Shown here: piece by piece, positions 1 through 8,088 of the stretch | Numbering within the stretch: the stretch's first letter is position 1 | How the letters are laid out: every line of letters starts with the position of its first letter | Source: Mesonia algae | Lineage (GTDB): Bacteria > Bacteroidota > Bacteroidia > Flavobacteriales > Flavobacteriaceae | DNA length: 64,000 bases | Assembly (NCBI RefSeq): GCF_003253545.1 | Contig: NZ_QKYV01000003.1 | Location: 124,001-188,000 of the forward strand | Reading direction: 5' to 3' | The notes under the pieces: generated by a model | Told to the model about the DNA's origin: nothing | Database searches by the model: none | Seen by the model: the letters and a program-made list of their open reading frames with translations, nothing else | Translations under genes and position numbers: made by a program

Positions 1-863
1 GTAATTAATAAAACGGTGGTTTCTGGCAATAAAACTGCTCGTTGTAAAAAGAAAAGTGTCACAAATAAACTGGTTTGCATCACGGTACTTTGTGCTGCAT
101 TACCTCCAAAAATAGCTTTGAATATTAATGCAATGTTTCCTTTAGCTTTAAAAGCATCTTTTACTGGAGATTTGCTTGTTTTTCCTTGTTTCTTTAACTC
201 TTCAAAAACTGGACTTTCATGCAACTTCTTTCTTGCGAAATAACTTAGGATTACTAAAACAGAACTTAATAAAAATGGAATACGCCACCCGTAACTAATA
301 AAGTCTTCAGCACTCATAGAGCTTTGCACTAAGTACACTACCAACAAACAAATTAATAAACCTAAAGGCACAGTTGCTTGGATAAATCCTGTATAAAATC
401 CTCTTCTATTTTTAGGCGCGTGTTCTGCCACATAGATAACCGCACCTGCATATTCTCCACTAATAGCAAGACCTTGTAAAAGTCTAAATACTAATAGTAA
501 AATTGGTGCTGCCCAACCAATGCTAGCAAAAGAGGGAATACAACCTATTAAAAAAGTAGAAGCTCCCATAATAATTAAGGAAAGTAAAAAAGAATATTTT
601 CTACCAATTCTATCTCCTATACTTCCAAATATTAAAGACCCTATAGGTCTGATCATAAATGAAGAAGCTACTACAGCTAAGGTTTCTAGAAAATGAGAAC
701 CATCGGCTGCAAAAAAGTTAACTGATAATGTACTTGCCATAATAATGGCTAAAAACATATCATACCATTCGATTAAAGTTCCAGCAGAAGAAGCAATAAT
801 AACGGTTAAAATATCATTTTTTTCTTCCTTTACGGAAGGAGTAATTTCATTCGTTGTTGTCAT
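1..863 (-). CDS. MFS transporter, metabolite:H+ symporter type (3' end outside window)
   Basis: Inner-membrane permease of the major facilitator superfamily. From the ATG at 861-863 the frame stays open to the window edge, giving 287 residues, so the C-terminal third is missing. Near residue 70 it shows MIRPIGSLIFGSIGDRIGRK, the loop 2-3 signature (G-x-x-x-D-R-x-G-R-K) typical of the metabolite:H+ symporter branch (citrate, 2-oxoglutarate, proline/betaine carriers). Several hydrophobic segments follow. It starts 29 bases after the porin gene and is probably co-transcribed with it. Because that unit carries a PaaR-like operator, uptake of phenylacetate or a related aromatic acid is my inference. 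The substrate cannot be read from the sequence. Confidence 0.85.
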   Translation of the reverse strand, partial: MTTTNEITPSVKEEKNDILTVIIASSAGTLIEWYDMFLAIIMASTLSVNFFAADGSHFLETLAVVASSFMIRPIGSLIFGSIGDRIGRKYSFLLSLIIMGASTFLIGCIPSFASIGWAAPILLLVFRLLQGLAISGEYAGAVIYVAEHAPKNRRGFYTGFIQATVPLGLLICLLVVYLVQSSMSAEDFISYGWRIPFLLSSVLVILSYFARKKLHESPVFEELKKQGKTSKSPVKDAFKAKGNIALIFKAIFGGNAAQSTVMQTSLFVTLFFLQRAVLLPETTVLLI

Positions 864-892
864 AGTTTAATAAGTTTAGTAGTTGATAAGGG

Positions 893-2221
893 TTAAAATG
901 TAAAGAATGTGGCTAAGTGAAAACGATTATTATTAACGGTAACTTCATTCCCGCTACCAGTTCCATCGATTTGAGCATCTCCCCACTCAGCAGCGGTATG
1001 CTCTATTTCGAATCTAAATTTTATAGATTTATTAAGTTTAAAGTCTATTCTAGGAACTACACGGTAAAGTTGGTTAATAGACCTTGCCCCTTCTGAAGCT
1101 GAAACCGCTCCCCACGCAGAGGTTACTCCATAAGTTGTAGCTACTGCTCCTTCTATAGGATCACTTACCCCGTTGTTATTTACAAGTCCTGCATACAATC
1201 CTAAAGCAATTTTTTTATTTGTTAACTGCTGAAAATCTATCCAAGCGCTTTGGGTATTCATAGGTTTAAATACATCTACTTGGTCTGGTCTACTATAACC
1301 CACGTAACCCCCTAACATTACTAATGAAGATGCATTTTGCGCAAAAGTATAAGCGGCACTAACCTTTAATGGTTTGGTTGTTAAGGCTGCATAAGCCATC
1401 GTAGTAAAACTTTCTACTCTTTCATTAGATTTCTGAATAGCTTCTCCAGAACTTAATTGAGGTTTTAAGTTTTCATATTGCTGAGCTATTCCTGCTACAA
1501 ATTTTTCAGATTTATACTGTAGCTGAAGATGTAATGAAGGCATCCCACTATTTCTATAAGCTGTATTATCTGGAGTGAAATCTCTTTGTGAGATGGCTGC
1601 AGCCATCACTTTAAATTTAGAATTTAATTGTTGAGTTAGTCTTATTTGCGGGTTTCTATTGAGTGCGAATATGGGAGATCCTGTACTATAGTTTACCACA
1701 TTAGGTAAACATTCTAATACTACCATAGGATGCCAATATTGACCTAAACCTAATTGAGTAGTTTCCCAATCTAGCATAATATAAGCATGACGAAGCCTAA
1801 ACTGATTAATGCCTGCTTCACTAGAGCCAAAAAATTCTCCCTCTAAAATTCCAGAGGTTTTTGCATTCAACACGTCTGGACCTTTTAATTTTATACCAGC
1901 TCTAGATAGAACAGACAACATATGAAATTGTGAGGCATCATTAATATCTTCTCCATTAATGTCTAATTGTTCATCTCTAGGATAAAGTGGAACTAAATTT
2001 TCTCCTGCTCCAATAACTTGACGTGTATCGTAAAACGCATCGTGTCTTATAAAACCATAAAAGTCAATATCAATTTTATCATCATCTACTAAGGGTAGAT
2101 TGGCTGGTTTAGCAATAGTATCTTCTTTCTTTTCTAGGTTAGATTTGGTTTGTGCTACACCCATTGAAAAGACAAAAAAGGTTACACCAAATACATAGGG
2201 TTTTAGGTTAATAAACTTCAT
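893..2221 (-). CDS. outer-membrane porin-like beta-barrel protein
   Basis: 442 residues with an N-terminal signal peptide (hydrophobic stretch ending VAQ) and a C-terminal aromatic residue (ending ATFFTF), as expected for an outer-membrane barrel. Alternating strands run throughout. The region around residues 50-60 (DFYGFIRHDAFYD) and the later LRHAYIMLDW resemble DcaP-type and related substrate-specific porins. It is the first gene of a porin-MFS unit, with a phenylacetate-regulator-like palindrome 29-46 bases upstream of its start. Pseudomonads use a porin (PhaK) plus permease (PhaJ) for phenylacetate, so an analogous role is plausible. This is inferred from context, not from specific residues. 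Confidence 0.75.
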   Translation of the reverse strand: MKFINLKPYVFGVTFFVFSMGVAQTKSNLEKKEDTIAKPANLPLVDDDKIDIDFYGFIRHDAFYDTRQVIGAGENLVPLYPRDEQLDINGEDINDASQFHMLSVLSRAGIKLKGPDVLNAKTSGILEGEFFGSSEAGINQFRLRHAYIMLDWETTQLGLGQYWHPMVVLECLPNVVNYSTGSPIFALNRNPQIRLTQQLNSKFKVMAAAISQRDFTPDNTAYRNSGMPSLHLQLQYKSEKFVAGIAQQYENLKPQLSSGEAIQKSNERVESFTTMAYAALTTKPLKVSAAYTFAQNASSLVMLGGYVGYSRPDQVDVFKPMNTQSAWIDFQQLTNKKIALGLYAGLVNNNGVSDPIEGAVATTYGVTSAWGAVSASEGARSINQLYRVVPRIDFKLNKSIKFRFEIEHTAAEWGDAQIDGTGSGNEVTVNNNRFHLATFFTF

Positions 2222-2249
2222 AAAGTAATTAATTAGGTTAAAAAAACTA

Positions 2250-2267
2250 CTAACAAACGTTCGTTAG
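2250..2267 (-). promoter_or_regulatory. PaaR-like operator upstream of the porin-MFS unit
   Basis: CTAACAAACGTTCGTTAG is a 9+9 palindrome with one mismatch. Positions 2254-2267 (CAAACGTTCGTTAG) match without error the CNAACGNNCGTTNG consensus that I recall for the Thermus thermophilus PaaR repressor. A weak promoter fits: CAAA at 2273-2276 (TTTG on the minus strand), a 23-base spacer, and TAGTTTTT at 2242-2249. The operator would lie between these boxes. Confidence 0.6.
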
Positions 2268-2440
2268 ATTAACAAATGTAATATTTTAAACGAATTATTT
2301 TGTTAAAATGATTGTTTTTTAGAGAAATAATTAAATTAAAATCAGTTTAACCCACTTTAAGATGAGGATTTGATGTTTACGATATGCTCTAAAAATCACT
2401 CCAGCAGTGTCATTTCTAGAAGATTAAAGAAGATTTGAGC

Positions 2441-2466
2441 TAAAAAAAACCTTTATAATAAAGGTT
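2441..2466 (-). terminator. probable intrinsic terminator downstream of mscS
   Basis: Read on the minus strand, AACCTTTA and TAAAGGTT form an 8-bp stem with a 3-base loop, followed directly by a run of T. It lies about 150 bases after the mscS stop codon. The stem is AT-rich, so strength is uncertain. Confidence 0.5.
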
Positions 2467-2618
2467 AATGTTGGATATACTAAAGTGATGAGACGTGAAT
2501 TTTAAAAACACTCTTTGAAGAAACAAGAAAAGTTAGTCAATTTAGAATTGCGAATTAATTAAAACGGTTAACCACTTTAATTCTGGACTTGAAGGAAATT
2601 AATAAATTAAAAAAATCA

Positions 2619-3470
2619 TTAATCATCTATTTTTGATAAAGAGTTTTTAGTTACTCCCTCTTGATAAATAGCACGTTTAGGAATTGGAATTTCTATCCCT
2701 TCTGCATCCAAGGCTTTTTTAACAGCTTCTAATTGTTCCCAGAAAGCAGGCCAATAATCAATAGATTCTACCCAACAACGAGCCACTACTTTCAAATCGT
2801 AATCTCCTATCTCATCGAGCCAGACATCTGGCGCAGGAGATTCTATTACATTGGGATGTTTTTTTAGTGTAGATATAATGATTTCTCTTATTGAGTCTAT
2901 ATCTACTTCATAAGAAAATTTAAGTTTTAAATCTATTCTTCGGTATTTTTCCATCGTGCGGTTATCTACATCACTATTGGATAAATTTCCGTTAGGCATG
3001 GTAATAATTCTACCGTCAAAAGTTTTAATTCTTGTGTACAAGATATCTATCTTTTGTACAAAACCTAGATTAGCATTAGCATAAATTAAATCTCCAACTT
3101 TAAAAGGCTTAAAAACTAAAATAAGTACTCCACCTGCAAAATTAGACAAGCTACCTTGTAAGGCTAAACCAATAGCAATTCCCGCTGCTCCAAAAATAGC
3201 TAAGAAAGAAGCTGTCTCGATCCCTAAAATAGAACCAAGAATAAAGAACAAAAATCCATACAGAAGAAATACAGATAAACTTTCTACAAAACTTCGTAAA
3301 GAGAGTTCTGTATGTGATTTTTCTAAAATCCGTTTTAATACTCGCATGAGTATTTTTATAGTAAATACACCTAGTACTAATATTATTATAGCAAATAGGG
3401 CTTTAGGACCAATGGCTATTAAATAGTCTATACACTTTTCTTGAAGTTCATACCAAAATTCTTTATTCAT
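2619..3470 (-). CDS. small-conductance mechanosensitive channel, MscS family
   Basis: 283 residues, the usual length of a short MscS/YggB channel, which opens in the inner membrane under tension and releases solutes on osmotic downshock. Three hydrophobic segments lie in the first 115 residues. The pore-lining third helix is recognisable as GAAGIAIGLALQGSLSNFAG, followed by the typical FKPFKVGD start of the beta domain. The C-terminal domain follows in normal order. The gene looks monocistronic: it is preceded by a structured repeat element (3503-3612) and followed by a hairpin at 2441-2466. Confidence 0.93.
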   Translation of the reverse strand: MNKEFWYELQEKCIDYLIAIGPKALFAIIILVLGVFTIKILMRVLKRILEKSHTELSLRSFVESLSVFLLYGFLFFILGSILGIETASFLAIFGAAGIAIGLALQGSLSNFAGGVLILVFKPFKVGDLIYANANLGFVQKIDILYTRIKTFDGRIITMPNGNLSNSDVDNRTMEKYRRIDLKLKFSYEVDIDSIREIIISTLKKHPNVIESPAPDVWLDEIGDYDLKVVARCWVESIDYWPAFWEQLEAVKKALDAEGIEIPIPKRAIYQEGVTKNSLSKIDD

Positions 3471-3502
3471 TTTAGTCTAATTTTTTTAAGAAAAATGCTT
3501 TT

Positions 3503-3612
3503 GCGTGAGGGATTGAAGCGGCATCCTTTTTTGCGTTTTTACAGTACAAAATGAACGCGAAAAAGATATAGTGTAAAGCCCGACCCCGCTTTTTTTTTGC
3601 GGGGTCACGCCC
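3503..3612 (+). ncRNA. GC-rich structured intergenic element, copy 1 (Flavo-1-like?)
   Basis: Starts GCGTGAGGGATTGAAGCGG and ends GGGTCACGCCC. The ends pair (GCGTGA with TCACGC). Inside are a GGAT/ATCC hairpin, a TTTTTGCGTT/AACGCgAAAAA stem and a perfect GACCCCGC/GCGGGGTC stem. A second copy at 30444-30537 keeps the unpaired blocks (AGGGAT-G-AGCGG and AGCCCGACCC) but has different stem sequences, the pattern of a structured RNA. The strand is a guess, because both copies lie antisense to their neighbours. It may correspond to the published Flavo-1 motif; I could not confirm that. Confidence 0.5.
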
Positions 3613-3617
3613 ATAAT

Positions 3618-5666
3618 TTAATAATTTAGCAATTCTTCTATTTTATTTTTTACTTTCTCTGTTGAAGGAATCATCGTTTGTTCTAATGTAGAATTAAGTG
3701 GAATCGCTGGCATATTTTCTGAACCTATAGTCATAACAGGAGCGTCTAAATACTTAAAGCATTCTTCTTGAATTTTACCCGATAATGCTCTTGCAAATGT
3801 ATTGTTTGAAGGTTCTTCGGTAACGACTAAGCATTTTCCGTTTTTCTTTACGGATTTCATAATCGTTTCTTCATCTAGAGGAGCGAGCGTTCTTAAATCT
3901 ACAATCTCTATTTTATCTTGCATTCCTAATTCTGCAGAAGCATTCATAGCCCAATGCACTCCCATTCCATAGGTAATGATAGAAATCGTTTCTTCTTCTT
4001 CTTGTTTCCAAATTTCTTGTAAGACCCAAGCTTTCCCAAATGGCAATACATAATCTTCACTAGGCTCTACAGAGGTGGCTCCTTTTGTCCCAGGAACTTT
4101 ACTCCAGTACAATCCTTTATGTTCAAAAATCACTACTGGATTAGGATCATAATATGCTGCTTTCATCAAACCTTTTAAGTCGGCTCCGTTACTTGGATAT
4201 GCTATTTTAAGTCCGCGAATATTAGTAATGACACTTTCTACAGATGAAGAATGGTAAGGGCCACCACTACCATACGCCCCTATTGGCACACGTAATACCA
4301 TAGAAACCGGCCATTTACCATTAGATAAATAACAGCTTCTACTTACTTCTGTAAATAATTGATTGAGTCCTGGCCAGATATAATCGGCAAACTGAACTTC
4401 TACAATAGGTTTTAATCCTACGGCAGACATTCCCACGGTTGAACCTACAATAAATGCTTCTTGTATTGGGGTATTGAAAACGCGGTTATCACCGAATTTT
4501 TGTGCTAAGGTTGCTGCTTCTCTAAATACACCTCCTAATCTTCCTCCTACATCTTGACCATAAAGCAAGCAATCTTTATGCTTCTTCATTAACTCTTCAA
4601 TAGCAAAAAGTGCGCAATCTACCATGACTACTTTCTCTGCTCCTTCTGGAGAACGAGTCCCTTGTTCTTCGGTAATGGTAGTCGGGGCGAAATCGTGCGT
4701 AAATAAATCTTCTGGTTGAGGATCTTCTGCTTGTAAAGCCTCTTGGTAATCTTCTTTTACTTTTACTCGCGCTAATGCTTCAATTGCTTCTAATTCATCT
4801 TCCGTAAAGCCATTTTTTGCTAAATGATTTTTCATTTTAGGAAATGGATCTCTACTTCTAGCTTCCTCTAAATCGTCTCTATAAAACTCCATCCTAACTC
4901 CAGAGGTATGGTGATTTAACAAAGGAACTTTTGCATGAATCAACATAGGGCGACGTTCTTTACGAATCGTATCAATGCAGTTTTGAACGGTGTTATAACT
5001 CTCGTCAAAGTCGGTTCCATCAATAGAAATCGCCTCTAATCCGTTAAACCCTCTTGCATATTCTGCAGCATTTTGAGCTCTGGTTTCTGCTTCATTTGCT
5101 GAAATATCCCATCCGTTATCTTGTACAACATAAAGAATTGGTAAGCTTTTTAAAACTGCCATTTGAAAAGCTTCTGCAATTTCTCCTTCGGTTACACAAG
5201 CATCTCCTAAAGAACAAACCACCACAGGTTTATCTTCCCCAACAGGTAATCCTTCGGTTTCTTTATACCACATTCCCATTGCGGTCCCCGTTGCCGGAAT
5301 GGCTTGCATTCCTGTTGCAGAACTTTGATGCGGAATTTTTGGTTTGTCTTCATCGTTTAAGCTAGGGTGAGAATAATAGGTTCTTCCTCCCGAAAATGGA
5401 TCGTCTTTTTTTGCTAACAATTGAAGCATTAGATCTTTAGGTTCCATCCCGATAGACAACAAAATAGAATCATCTCTATAATAAGGAAATACATAATCGC
5501 AAGGCTTTAACTGCATCCCGACTGCAATTTGTATAATTTCGTGCCCTCTAGAAGTAGCGTGCACATATTTTGAAACTACTTTAAAATTCTCTTCATACAA
5601 TTCGGTCATCGACTTCGCTGTACAAAGATTTTTAAATGCTTTTTTATATAATTCTTTGCTTATCAT
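3618..5666 (-). CDS. fused alpha/beta 2-oxoacid dehydrogenase E1
   Basis: Thiamine-diphosphate enzyme of 682 residues in which the alpha and beta chains of a branched-chain-type 2-oxoacid dehydrogenase E1 are joined. The alpha part spans roughly residues 1-330 and contains the cofactor motif from G154-D155 to N184 (GDACVTEGE to QDN). The beta part spans roughly 345-682 (for example GQDVGGRLGGVFREA and IVDLRTLAPLDEE). It would decarboxylate branched-chain 2-oxoacids and pass the acyl group to E2. The cognate E2 gene is directly upstream (6073-7383), separated only by a small four-helix-bundle gene, so E2 and E1 probably share a transcript. Fused E1 is common in Bacteroidota; the exact substrate is not visible. 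Confidence 0.9.
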   Translation of the reverse strand: MISKELYKKAFKNLCTAKSMTELYEENFKVVSKYVHATSRGHEIIQIAVGMQLKPCDYVFPYYRDDSILLSIGMEPKDLMLQLLAKKDDPFSGGRTYYSHPSLNDEDKPKIPHQSSATGMQAIPATGTAMGMWYKETEGLPVGEDKPVVVCSLGDACVTEGEIAEAFQMAVLKSLPILYVVQDNGWDISANEAETRAQNAAEYARGFNGLEAISIDGTDFDESYNTVQNCIDTIRKERRPMLIHAKVPLLNHHTSGVRMEFYRDDLEEARSRDPFPKMKNHLAKNGFTEDELEAIEALARVKVKEDYQEALQAEDPQPEDLFTHDFAPTTITEEQGTRSPEGAEKVVMVDCALFAIEELMKKHKDCLLYGQDVGGRLGGVFREAATLAQKFGDNRVFNTPIQEAFIVGSTVGMSAVGLKPIVEVQFADYIWPGLNQLFTEVSRSCYLSNGKWPVSMVLRVPIGAYGSGGPYHSSSVESVITNIRGLKIAYPSNGADLKGLMKAAYYDPNPVVIFEHKGLYWSKVPGTKGATSVEPSEDYVLPFGKAWVLQEIWKQEEEETISIITYGMGVHWAMNASAELGMQDKIEIVDLRTLAPLDEETIMKSVKKNGKCLVVTEEPSNNTFARALSGKIQEECFKYLDAPVMTIGSENMPAIPLNSTLEQTMIPSTEKVKNKIEELLNY

Positions 5667-5673
5667 TACAATT

Positions 5674-6070
5674 TTGAATTTTTAATGATGAATTTTTAAT
5701 TAGACTTTGTATTAATTGTTTTTACAATTGCCGTTAGCAGCCTAATCAACTCATTACAATCGTTTATATAACTTGACAAATCTATGTCTAAGTTCACTAA
5801 TTCACTCTGTTTTAATAATTGAAGCCAATAGATTGTTTCTCTAGCTTCCTTACTTGAAATTGTGAGTTTATGTACAAAATCTGCTTGGCTTACACCCGCT
5901 ACAGATTCAGCAACATTAGCTCCTATACTTGTCCCACTTCTGAGAATCTGTTTAGAAATAACATACTCTTTTTCTGACTGAAGAATTTTATACAATTCAA
6001 TAATCTTTAATGCAAAATCGAAACTCTTATTCTTGACGATATTTTCTTTCATTAAAAATTAAAAATTCAA
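5674..6070. repeat. inverted repeats bracketing the four-helix-bundle gene (cassette 1)
   Basis: TTGAATTTTTAAT at 5674-5686 and its exact reverse complement at 6058-6070 flank the 118-codon gene. The right repeat ends two bases from the E2 stop codon and the left one starts eight bases before the E1 start, so the whole E2-E1 gap is this cassette. The repeats are AT-rich, so chance similarity is not excluded for this copy alone. The arrangement matches cassette 2. Confidence 0.5.
5696..6052 (-). CDS. four-helix-bundle protein (23S rRNA intervening-sequence family), copy 1
   Basis: 118 residues, almost all helical, with the family signatures SKQILRSGTSIGANVAES and EARETIYWLQLL. The family is named after proteins encoded by insertions in 23S rRNA, and is related to the Avd accessory protein of diversity-generating retroelements; no catalytic role is known. 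No reverse transcriptase or rRNA gene is present here. It sits alone between the E2 and E1 genes in the same orientation and is bracketed by short inverted repeats. Two related genes lie at 14392-14769 and 22957-23325. It is probably a passenger inserted into the operon. Confidence 0.85.
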   Translation of the reverse strand: MKENIVKNKSFDFALKIIELYKILQSEKEYVISKQILRSGTSIGANVAESVAGVSQADFVHKLTISSKEARETIYWLQLLKQSELVNLDIDLSSYINDCNELIRLLTAIVKTINTKSN

Positions 6071-6072
6071 CA

Positions 6073-7383
6073 TTAATAATTAGGGCGATCAAAATTTTCA
6101 AAATAATCGGCTACGCGGCGTAAAAAGCTTCCGCCAAGAAAACCGTCTACTACCCGATGATCAAAAGAAAGTGATAAGTACATCATACTTCTAATTTCAA
6201 TTTTATCACCGTCTTCATATTCCATTACCTCGGCTCTTTTCTTGATGATTCCCGTAGCTAAAATGGCAACTTCAGGCTGGTTGATAATAGGTGTCCCCAT
6301 TAAACTCCCAAAAGTCCCCACGTTAGATATCGTAAAGGTACTACCACTGGTTTCATCGTGCTTTAGCTTGTTATTTCTAGCCTTATCTGCAAGATCATTT
6401 ACATTGGTTGCAATTTCTTGAAGTGATTTTTTATCTGCATTATTTACAACAGGAACAATCAAATTTCCGCTTGGTAATGCGGTGGCCATCCCTATATTAA
6501 TGTCTTCTTTTACAATGATGTTTTTTCCGTCTACGGAAACATTTATCATTGGGAAATCTTTTACTGCTTTCGCTACTGCTTCAACAAAAAGCGGAGTAAA
6601 AGTTAAGCGTTCTCCATATTTCTCTTGAAAAGCTTTTTTATTGGCATTTCTCCAATTCACCATTTCGGTTAAATCGGCTTCTACATAAGCGGTAACGTGT
6701 GGTGAGGTATGTTTAGAATAAACCATATGATCTGCAATCATTTGGCGCATTCTATCCATCTCTACAATTTCCCCTTTTCCTTTATCTAGCTTTAAATCTG
6801 GCACTTGAAACCCTGTTTGTTCTGGCACAGGCTGTGCGAATTGAGCAGGACGACCTTCTTCTATATATTTAAAAACATCACTCTTTTTTAATCTGCCCTC
6901 GTGCCCTGTTGCAGGGATACGAGCTAATTCTTCAAAACTGATGTGGTAATCTTTTGCAATTTGCTGAATAAGCGGAGAAAAATAAGTATTCTGATTCTCA
7001 TTAAGCGTATAGCTTTTGTTGGAAGAAGAAGAGATTTTTTGCTTTTTCTGTACTGATTTTGCAGGATTAACATTCGCTTTTTTAGGGCTTTGCTTTTCTT
7101 CTTTCTTATCGGAAGAAGAAGTGGTTGCTACAGATTGATCACTAGAAGCTTCAATAATAGCAAGCACTTGACCTACTTTCACCACCTCATCTGGCTGTAC
7201 TAATATTTCTTTAATAATTCCGTTTACGGGAGCAGGAACTTCTGAATCTACTTTATCTGTGGCTACTTCTAAAACCGTTTCATCTTGTTGGACTTGATCT
7301 CCTTCTGAAACCGCCCAATTGATAATGGTTGCTTCAGAAATACTTTCACCCATTTTGGGTAATACGAGTTCTATATTTGGCAT
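6073..7383 (-). CDS. dihydrolipoamide acyltransferase E2 of a 2-oxoacid dehydrogenase complex
   Basis: 436 residues in the classical three-part layout. An N-terminal lipoyl domain carries the lipoylated lysine at about K44 (VATDKVDSEV). A Ser/Lys-rich linker leads to an E3-binding domain at about residues 133-175 (SPLIQQIAKD). The C-terminal acyltransferase domain holds the active-site motif DHRVVDG (H409, D413). It transfers the acyl group made by E1 (3618-5666) to CoA; branched-chain 2-oxoacids are the likely substrates. It heads the E2-E1 unit with a promoter at about 7421-7455. No E3 gene is in this window, so E3 must be supplied from elsewhere. Confidence 0.92.
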   Translation of the reverse strand: MPNIELVLPKMGESISEATIINWAVSEGDQVQQDETVLEVATDKVDSEVPAPVNGIIKEILVQPDEVVKVGQVLAIIEASSDQSVATTSSSDKKEEKQSPKKANVNPAKSVQKKQKISSSSNKSYTLNENQNTYFSPLIQQIAKDYHISFEELARIPATGHEGRLKKSDVFKYIEEGRPAQFAQPVPEQTGFQVPDLKLDKGKGEIVEMDRMRQMIADHMVYSKHTSPHVTAYVEADLTEMVNWRNANKKAFQEKYGERLTFTPLFVEAVAKAVKDFPMINVSVDGKNIIVKEDINIGMATALPSGNLIVPVVNNADKKSLQEIATNVNDLADKARNNKLKHDETSGSTFTISNVGTFGSLMGTPIINQPEVAILATGIIKKRAEVMEYEDGDKIEIRSMMYLSLSFDHRVVDGFLGGSFLRRVADYFENFDRPNY

Positions 7384-7420
7384 AAAATATTCTTATGAAC
7401 AATGATTATTGCTAACTTCA

Positions 7421-7455
7421 CAAAAATAACATTTTATGCCTATTTTTTATAGAAA
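7421..7455 (-). promoter_or_regulatory. probable Bacteroidota-type promoter of the E2-E1 unit
   Basis: On the minus strand, TATTTTTG (plus 7421-7428) is a perfect match to the TAnnTTTG -7 box. It lies about 40 bases upstream of the E2 start codon. A TTTC at 7452-7455 sits 23 bases upstream and could serve as a weak -33 TTTG box. Confidence 0.5.
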
Positions 7456-7507
7456 TTATAAAGTAATAACTAAATAGTTTCTCTTATTTTAACAGTTAAG
7501 TCCATAC

Positions 7508-8083
7508 CTATTTCTTTATTCCTGAAAAAATAAATTGAAGCATTTCACTCTCAAATTGTGAGAGGTCTATTTTTGATACATTTTCGTATAGATCTTGATT
7601 GTAAATCCATCTTAGAGAAGACAAAATATTATTCAGCATTATCTCTGTATTGGCGTTTCTAACCACATCTAATTCTTTAGCTTCTACTATCAAATCTCTA
7701 AAGGTATCTTGATAATATTTTCTGATTTCTAAAAACTCAGCTTTAGAAGGTTCTTCCAAATGTTTCCAATCCTGAAGAATTAAATAAGTAGTATCTTGAT
7801 TATTTACAGAAACGTTTATGTGCATTTTTATAGCCTCTTTCAATCTTTCTTCTTTACGGAATTTAGAGCTCGCAATATTTTTAATTCCTGCATCAAACTT
7901 GTAAGCAATAGAGAGTAAAAGGTCTTGTAAGATATCTTGTTTAGATTTGATATGATTGTAAAGACTCGCAGCTTCAATACCGTTTCTTACAGCTATATCT
8001 TTCATAGAAGTTGCGCTATATCCTTTTTCTACAAAAAGTTTCGCTGCTTCTTCCAAGACCAATTCTCTTTTGCTTTTTTTCAT
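7508..8083 (-). CDS. TetR-family regulator, probable phenylacetate repressor (PaaR-like) 1
   Basis: 191 residues. The N-terminal helix-turn-helix is at about residues 8-48 and contains AASLYNHIKSKQDIL; the C-terminal ligand-binding part is helical. It follows paaK with a 5-base gap, so the two genes form one unit. That unit's only visible operator (9453-9468) lies upstream of paaK, which suggests autoregulation. TetR repressors of paa genes, such as Thermus PaaR, release DNA on binding phenylacetyl-CoA, and the same ligand is inferred here. Its recognition helix is nearly identical to that of the second TetR protein at 27342-27920. Confidence 0.88.
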   Translation of the reverse strand: MKKSKRELVLEEAAKLFVEKGYSATSMKDIAVRNGIEAASLYNHIKSKQDILQDLLLSIAYKFDAGIKNIASSKFRKEERLKEAIKMHINVSVNNQDTTYLILQDWKHLEEPSKAEFLEIRKYYQDTFRDLIVEAKELDVVRNANTEIMLNNILSSLRWIYNQDLYENVSKIDLSQFESEMLQFIFSGIKK

Positions 8084-8088
8084 AAATT

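Larger units (their letters stand above)
2222..2618. other. intergenic region of about 400 bases, no gene seen
   Basis: Besides the operator at 2250-2267 and the hairpin at 2441-2466, this AT-rich stretch has no open frame with coding character on either strand, and I see no RNA gene. It holds the upstream region of the porin gene and the 3' flank of mscS. Confidence 0.6.

Noticed and set aside
893-2221. Assigning the porin as a confirmed phenylacetate channel
   Set aside because: Only the operator and gene order point to it; no residue-level evidence for substrate, so the call was kept general.
5054-5365. A 103-codon plus-strand frame inside the fused E1 gene
   Set aside because: It lies wholly within a conserved enzyme gene on the other strand and its product has no recognisable features.
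5696-6052. Diversity-generating retroelement (the protein family includes Avd)
   Set aside because: No reverse transcriptase, template repeat or variable repeat is present near any of the three copies.
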